Below, in pieces: positions 7,919 through 10,691 of a DNA stretch of 10,691 nucleotides. The stretch covers positions 1 to 10,691 of the forward strand of contig JANXQZ010000992.1 of NCBI GenBank assembly GCA_025353235.1, written 5' to 3'. Below the pieces are notes generated by a model. The model ran no database searches. It saw only the letters and a program-made list of their open reading frames with translations, and had not been told where the DNA came from. Numbering within the stretch: the first letter of the stretch is position 1; each line of letters opens with the position of its first letter. The stretch is from Bryobacterales bacterium. GTDB lineage: Bacteria > Acidobacteriota > Terriglobia > Bryobacterales > Bryobacteraceae. The translations under genes were made by a program, and so were the position numbers.

Positions 7919-9479
7919 AAGAAATTAGATAATTACTCGCAGTTTGGTAAAACTCCTTCAGTTGCTCAGCTTTCCACCCGTCGCATTCTCCTAATTCGCG
8001 GGCCATTAGATCCGCGGCAGCGGGCGCCATCTCGATTGCCGCTCTAGCATTCAGAAAAAGCGCGCGCGTTCGGCGCGAGAGCACATCCTCTACGGTCCTC
8101 GCCATCTCGTGTCGAGTGGCCCACACCACCTCGGCTCCCGTGTAAGGCAGAGCCGCATGCAGCGGCGTCGCCAGTTCAGGCGCGGCGTCCATCAAGGCGC
8201 GAATGCCCAGCGCGTCCGATCCGTAAATCGCCAGATCGCCAAACTTCGCCGCACTGGAGTGGAACGCGTGAATATTCAAGCGCTCCGTCGCACAAGGCTG
8301 CTCTGGCAGGTGACCCAGCACCGCCGCTTGGTTCACGCAATCTTCCGCCATGCGCCGATAGGTGGTCCACTTGCCCCCGCAAATCGTCAACAAACCCGAG
8401 TTGTCAATGTGAATCGTGTGGTCGCGCGACAAGGCCGCCGTGTTGACTCCGCTCTGCGATTTCACCAGAGGCCGTATCCCGGCGAATACGCTGAGCACAT
8501 CACCCCGAGTCGGCTTTTTCGCGAGGTAGAGCGCAGCCGTGGTCAGAATAAAATCGATCTCCTGCTCCATGGCGATCGGCTCCAGAGTTGCCTGGTCGAT
8601 CGGAGTGTCGGTGGTTCCAATCAGCGCATGGTTGTGCCAGGGAATGGCGAACATCACGCGGCCGTCGCTGGTGTGGGGCACCATGATCGCGCTGTCGCCT
8701 GCCACGAACGACCGATCGAATACCAGATGAATCCCCTGGCTAGGCGCGATCAGGGGCTTCGCTTCCGCGTCGGCCTGCCTGCGAACGCCGTCGGTAAATG
8801 CACCAGTCGCATTGATGACAAGGTTCGCCGAAGCGCGGTACGTTTCACCATTGGCCGCATCCTGGGCCACCACGCCATCGATGAATCCCTCCGCATCCTT
8901 TGTGAGTTCTGTCACCTGGACGTAGTTCAACAAAGTCGCGCCTTTCTCAAACGCAGTAGTCACCATGTTGATCAGCAGCCGGGCATCGTCGAACTGCCCA
9001 TCGTAGTAAATCACGCCGCCCCGCAGCCCTTCCGTCTTGAGCGTGGGAAGCCGCTCCAGCGTCTCTTCCTTGGATAGAATGCGCGATGAACCGAACCCGT
9101 ACTTCCCGGCCAGCAGGTTGTAAACTTTCAGGCCAAGCCCGTAGAATGGCGCTTCCCACCAATCGTAGTTGGGAACCACGAACCCCAGGTCATGTACCAG
9201 ATGCGGCGCATTCCTCAGCAGAAGCCCGCGCTCCTTGAGAGCTTCCATCACGAGCGATATGTTGCCCTGCTCCAGGTAGCGCACGCCGCCGTGGACGAGC
9301 TTCGTGCTGCGGCTGGACGTTCCCTTGCCGAAATCGTGTTGTTCGAGCAGGAGCACATCGTAGCCCCTGGTCGCAGCGTCGATGGCTACGCCAACTCCGG
9401 TAGCGCCCCCGCCCACCACGATCATGTCCCACGGGCCGCGATGGTTGCGAAGACGCCGGTACATCTCAGATCGGTTCAC
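7917..9479 (-). CDS. glpD: Aerobic glycerol-3-phosphate dehydrogenase, FAD-dependent
   Basis: This enzyme oxidises sn-glycerol 3-phosphate to dihydroxyacetone phosphate and passes electrons to the quinone pool at the cytoplasmic membrane. The 520-residue length is normal. The FAD-binding Rossmann motif is VVGGGATGVG (21-30), with the acidic ribose-binding residue E46 after the second strand. The family signature TKLVHGGVRYLEQG follows (59-72). Later come GATLLNYVQV, NATGAFTDGVR, IPWHNHALIGTTDTPID, FAGIRPLV, and ICGGKWTTYRRMAED, then the C-terminal DAO_C domain with the RTRALFLNARAA segment. The start is GTG 9479. The strong GGAGG at 9496-9500 is 16 bases away and better placed for a three-codon ORF overlapping this start. 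No glpK or glpF is nearby. Confidence 0.96.
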   Translation of the reverse strand: MNRSEMYRRLRNHRGPWDMIVVGGGATGVGVAIDAATRGYDVLLLEQHDFGKGTSSRSTKLVHGGVRYLEQGNISLVMEALKERGLLLRNAPHLVHDLGFVVPNYDWWEAPFYGLGLKVYNLLAGKYGFGSSRILSKEETLERLPTLKTEGLRGGVIYYDGQFDDARLLINMVTTAFEKGATLLNYVQVTELTKDAEGFIDGVVAQDAANGETYRASANLVINATGAFTDGVRRQADAEAKPLIAPSQGIHLVFDRSFVAGDSAIMVPHTSDGRVMFAIPWHNHALIGTTDTPIDQATLEPIAMEQEIDFILTTAALYLAKKPTRGDVLSVFAGIRPLVKSQSGVNTAALSRDHTIHIDNSGLLTICGGKWTTYRRMAEDCVNQAAVLGHLPEQPCATERLNIHAFHSSAAKFGDLAIYGSDALGIRALMDAAPELATPLHAALPYTGAEVVWATRHEMARTVEDVLSRRTRALFLNARAAIEMAPAAADLMARELGECDGWKAEQLKEFYQTASNYLIS

Positions 9480-9487
9480 AGTGCCAT
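9476..9487 (-). promoter_or_regulatory. Three-codon leader ORF overlapping the glpD start, with a strong Shine-Dalgarno site
   Basis: GGAGG (9496-9500, minus sense) stands 8 bases before an ATG at 9487 that reads Met-Ala-Leu-stop. The TGA overlaps the glpD GTG as GTGA. This geometry would allow coupled initiation of glpD. It could equally be a chance ORF, with GTG used at long spacing or the internal ATG at codon 6 used instead. Confidence 0.35.
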
Positions 9488-9510
9488 TTTAAGCGCCTCC
9501 AGCTTTGTCA

Positions 9511-9516
9511 TATAAT
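9511..9516. promoter_or_regulatory. TATAAT box in the 43-base glpD / UxuA-like divergent gap
   Basis: A perfect TATAAT on the plus strand is followed by exactly 6 bases and then GTG 9523, so transcription is expected to start at the first base of the GTG codon. The minus strand offers TTATAT across the same bases, with the glpD Shine-Dalgarno site properly downstream. A -35 element is not obvious in either direction. Confidence 0.5.
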
Positions 9517-9522
9517 CAGCGC

Positions 9523-10614
9523 GTGAAACAGATATTCCCCACCCGCCGAGACTTTGCCCGAGTGCTGGCCGGGAGCGCGGCAGCCCTGACTGCGGCGCAG
9601 GCTGCTCGGCAGCCGCTAGAGCCCCTTTCGCCCGGCATCAAGATTTCCCTTCAGCTCCCGACCAAGTTCGACGAGGAAGACCTGACTTTCGCTAAGCAGA
9701 TCGGCGTGCAGTACGTCAGCATTGGAACGTCCGGCGGCACATACGAGATGTTCGCAGCCTTCAAACAGCGGTTAGAAGCAGCCGGGTTGAAGGTTGCCAA
9801 CATCGGCAATACAAACGTGCATAACATGCCCGAGGTGACTCTGAATCTTCCAGGGCGCGACGAGAAGATCGAAGAGTACAAGCAGTATCTTCGAAACCTG
9901 GGAAAGGCGGGGATCCATTACACAACCTACGCGCACATGGGCAACGGCATCTGGAGTTCTCCCAAAGGCGAGACCACCCGGGGCGGTGCTGCGGCCCGCG
10001 CATTTCACCAGGAAACTGCCAAGGGCTACTGGATGGACAAGACTTTCGAGCCCCCGCTGACCCACGGCCGGAAGTACGCGAAAGATGAGTTGTGGGACAA
10101 CTACACGTATTTCATCAAACAGGTGGTTCCCGTTGCCGAGGAAGCGGGTGTGCGCATCGGCATCCATCCCGACGATCCGCCAGTGCCCGAACTCGGCGGC
10201 ATCCCGCGCTGCATTTTTGGCAACTTTGACGGGTACGTGCGCGCCCTGAAGATCGCGAACAGCCCGAACGTGGGCGTCTGCTTATGTTGCGGGACCTGGA
10301 TGGAAGGCGGCGCTGGGATGGGGAAGGATGTTTTCGAGGCTGCGCGAGCCTTCGCGAAGATGGACAAACTGTGGAAGATTCACTTCCGCAATGTGACGGG
10401 TCCGATTCCTAACTTTGTCGAAACGTATGTGGACGACGGCTATACGGATATGAAGAAGCTCATGCGAACGCTGGTGGATGTGGACTATCGCGGGATTCTG
10501 ATTGCCGATCACGTGCCGCAAATGGTCGGGGACCGGCATACGGGGTGGGCCTACAGCATTGGGTACATTCGCGCGCTGTACGACATGGCTCGCGACGAAC
10601 ACCGCCGCGCGTGA
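9523..10614 (+). CDS. Tat-exported TIM-barrel protein of the mannonate dehydratase (UxuA) family
   Basis: This is a 363-residue xylose-isomerase-like TIM-barrel protein most similar to mannonate dehydratase, which converts D-mannonate to 2-keto-3-deoxygluconate in hexuronate breakdown. The UxuA hallmark IHPDDPP lies at 214-220. Candidate metal ligands, ordered and spaced as in the family, are H215, C255 (in CLCCGT), H287 (KIHFRN) and D329 (IADH). A twin-arginine leader TRRDFARVLAGSAAA occupies the N-terminus, followed by a short linker, so the protein appears to be exported. Classical UxuA is cytoplasmic, and this may be a relative with another sugar-acid substrate. GTG 9523 is preferred: it places the signal correctly and coincides with the predicted transcription start. 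TTG 9505 is the alternative and would overlap the promoter box. No Shine-Dalgarno sequence is visible. Confidence 0.85.
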   Translation: MKQIFPTRRDFARVLAGSAAALTAAQAARQPLEPLSPGIKISLQLPTKFDEEDLTFAKQIGVQYVSIGTSGGTYEMFAAFKQRLEAAGLKVANIGNTNVHNMPEVTLNLPGRDEKIEEYKQYLRNLGKAGIHYTTYAHMGNGIWSSPKGETTRGGAAARAFHQETAKGYWMDKTFEPPLTHGRKYAKDELWDNYTYFIKQVVPVAEEAGVRIGIHPDDPPVPELGGIPRCIFGNFDGYVRALKIANSPNVGVCLCCGTWMEGGAGMGKDVFEAARAFAKMDKLWKIHFRNVTGPIPNFVETYVDDGYTDMKKLMRTLVDVDYRGILIADHVPQMVGDRHTGWAYSIGYIRALYDMARDEHRRA

Positions 10615-10659
10615 TTTCTTCGCCCTCGCGGAAACAGCACGGTTTGCTGCCAATGTGGG

Positions 10660-10691
10660 GCCGATTGTTAATCTGCAAGCCGATTGTTAAT
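10660..10691 (+). repeat. 13-base direct repeat at the right edge, 19-base period
   Basis: GCCGATTGTTAAT occurs at 10660-10672 and again at 10679-10691, separated by CTGCAA. The second copy ends at the last base of the window, so a longer 19-base tandem array or a pair of regulator sites could continue beyond it. It lies about 45 bases after the UxuA-like stop codon. Confidence 0.6.

Noticed and set aside
8109..9077. 322-codon plus-strand ORF
   Set aside because: It is antisense to glpD. The composition is arginine/histidine-rich and there is no plausible domain.
10653..10691. Start of another gene on the plus strand (ATG TGG GGC...)
   Set aside because: The frame is open for only 13 codons before the edge, has no ribosome site, and coincides with the direct repeat.

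Overview
This 10.7 kb window is GC-rich, densely coded bacterial chromosome, with housekeeping genes mixed with exported proteins. The combination suggests Acidobacteriota (Terriglobia-like): three exported proteins start with twin-arginine leaders, one of them a ferritin-like Tat protein and one a Tat-exported relative of mannonate dehydratase, and a hydrolase of the YdjM type follows a lipid kinase. This placement is inferred from protein style, with no phylogenetic marker. I see no tRNA, rRNA, CRISPR array, insertion sequence or phage gene.

Layout. (1) 1-1637, minus: 5' part of ligA, running off the left edge. (2) 1656-3556, plus: a diacylglycerol/sphingosine-kinase-like lipid kinase overlapping a YdjM-type membrane metal-dependent hydrolase. 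The kinase reading frame continues upstream of its first conventional start codon. (3) 3495-3827, minus: a decayed fragment of a haem-binding-domain protein, lying convergent to the hydrolase gene. (4) 3954-5275, plus: a Tat-exported metallophosphoesterase and a small c-type cytochrome joined by a 4-base ATGA overlap, preceded by two overlapping palindromes. (5) 5397-6538, plus: a Tat-exported ferritin-like protein broken by a -1 frameshift that separates the two halves of its di-iron site. (6) 9479-6535, minus: glpD followed by two uncharacterised genes, the last of them probably exported. (7) 9523-10614, plus: a Tat-exported TIM-barrel protein of the mannonate dehydratase (UxuA) type. The window ends in two copies of a 13-base repeat.

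How the parts may work together. The phosphoesterase, the cytochrome and the ferritin-like protein would all act outside the cytoplasmic membrane, and the nearby haem-binding-domain remnant fits the same redox and metal theme. This may be an envelope haem/iron/phosphoester module that is partly decaying. The lipid kinase and glpD both concern glycerolipid or glycerol-3-phosphate metabolism but lie in separate transcription units. Two divergent gene pairs (ligA/kinase and glpD/UxuA-like) share one architecture: a very short gap centred on a TATAAT box that can be read as a -10 element on both strands, with at least one gene apparently starting leaderless.
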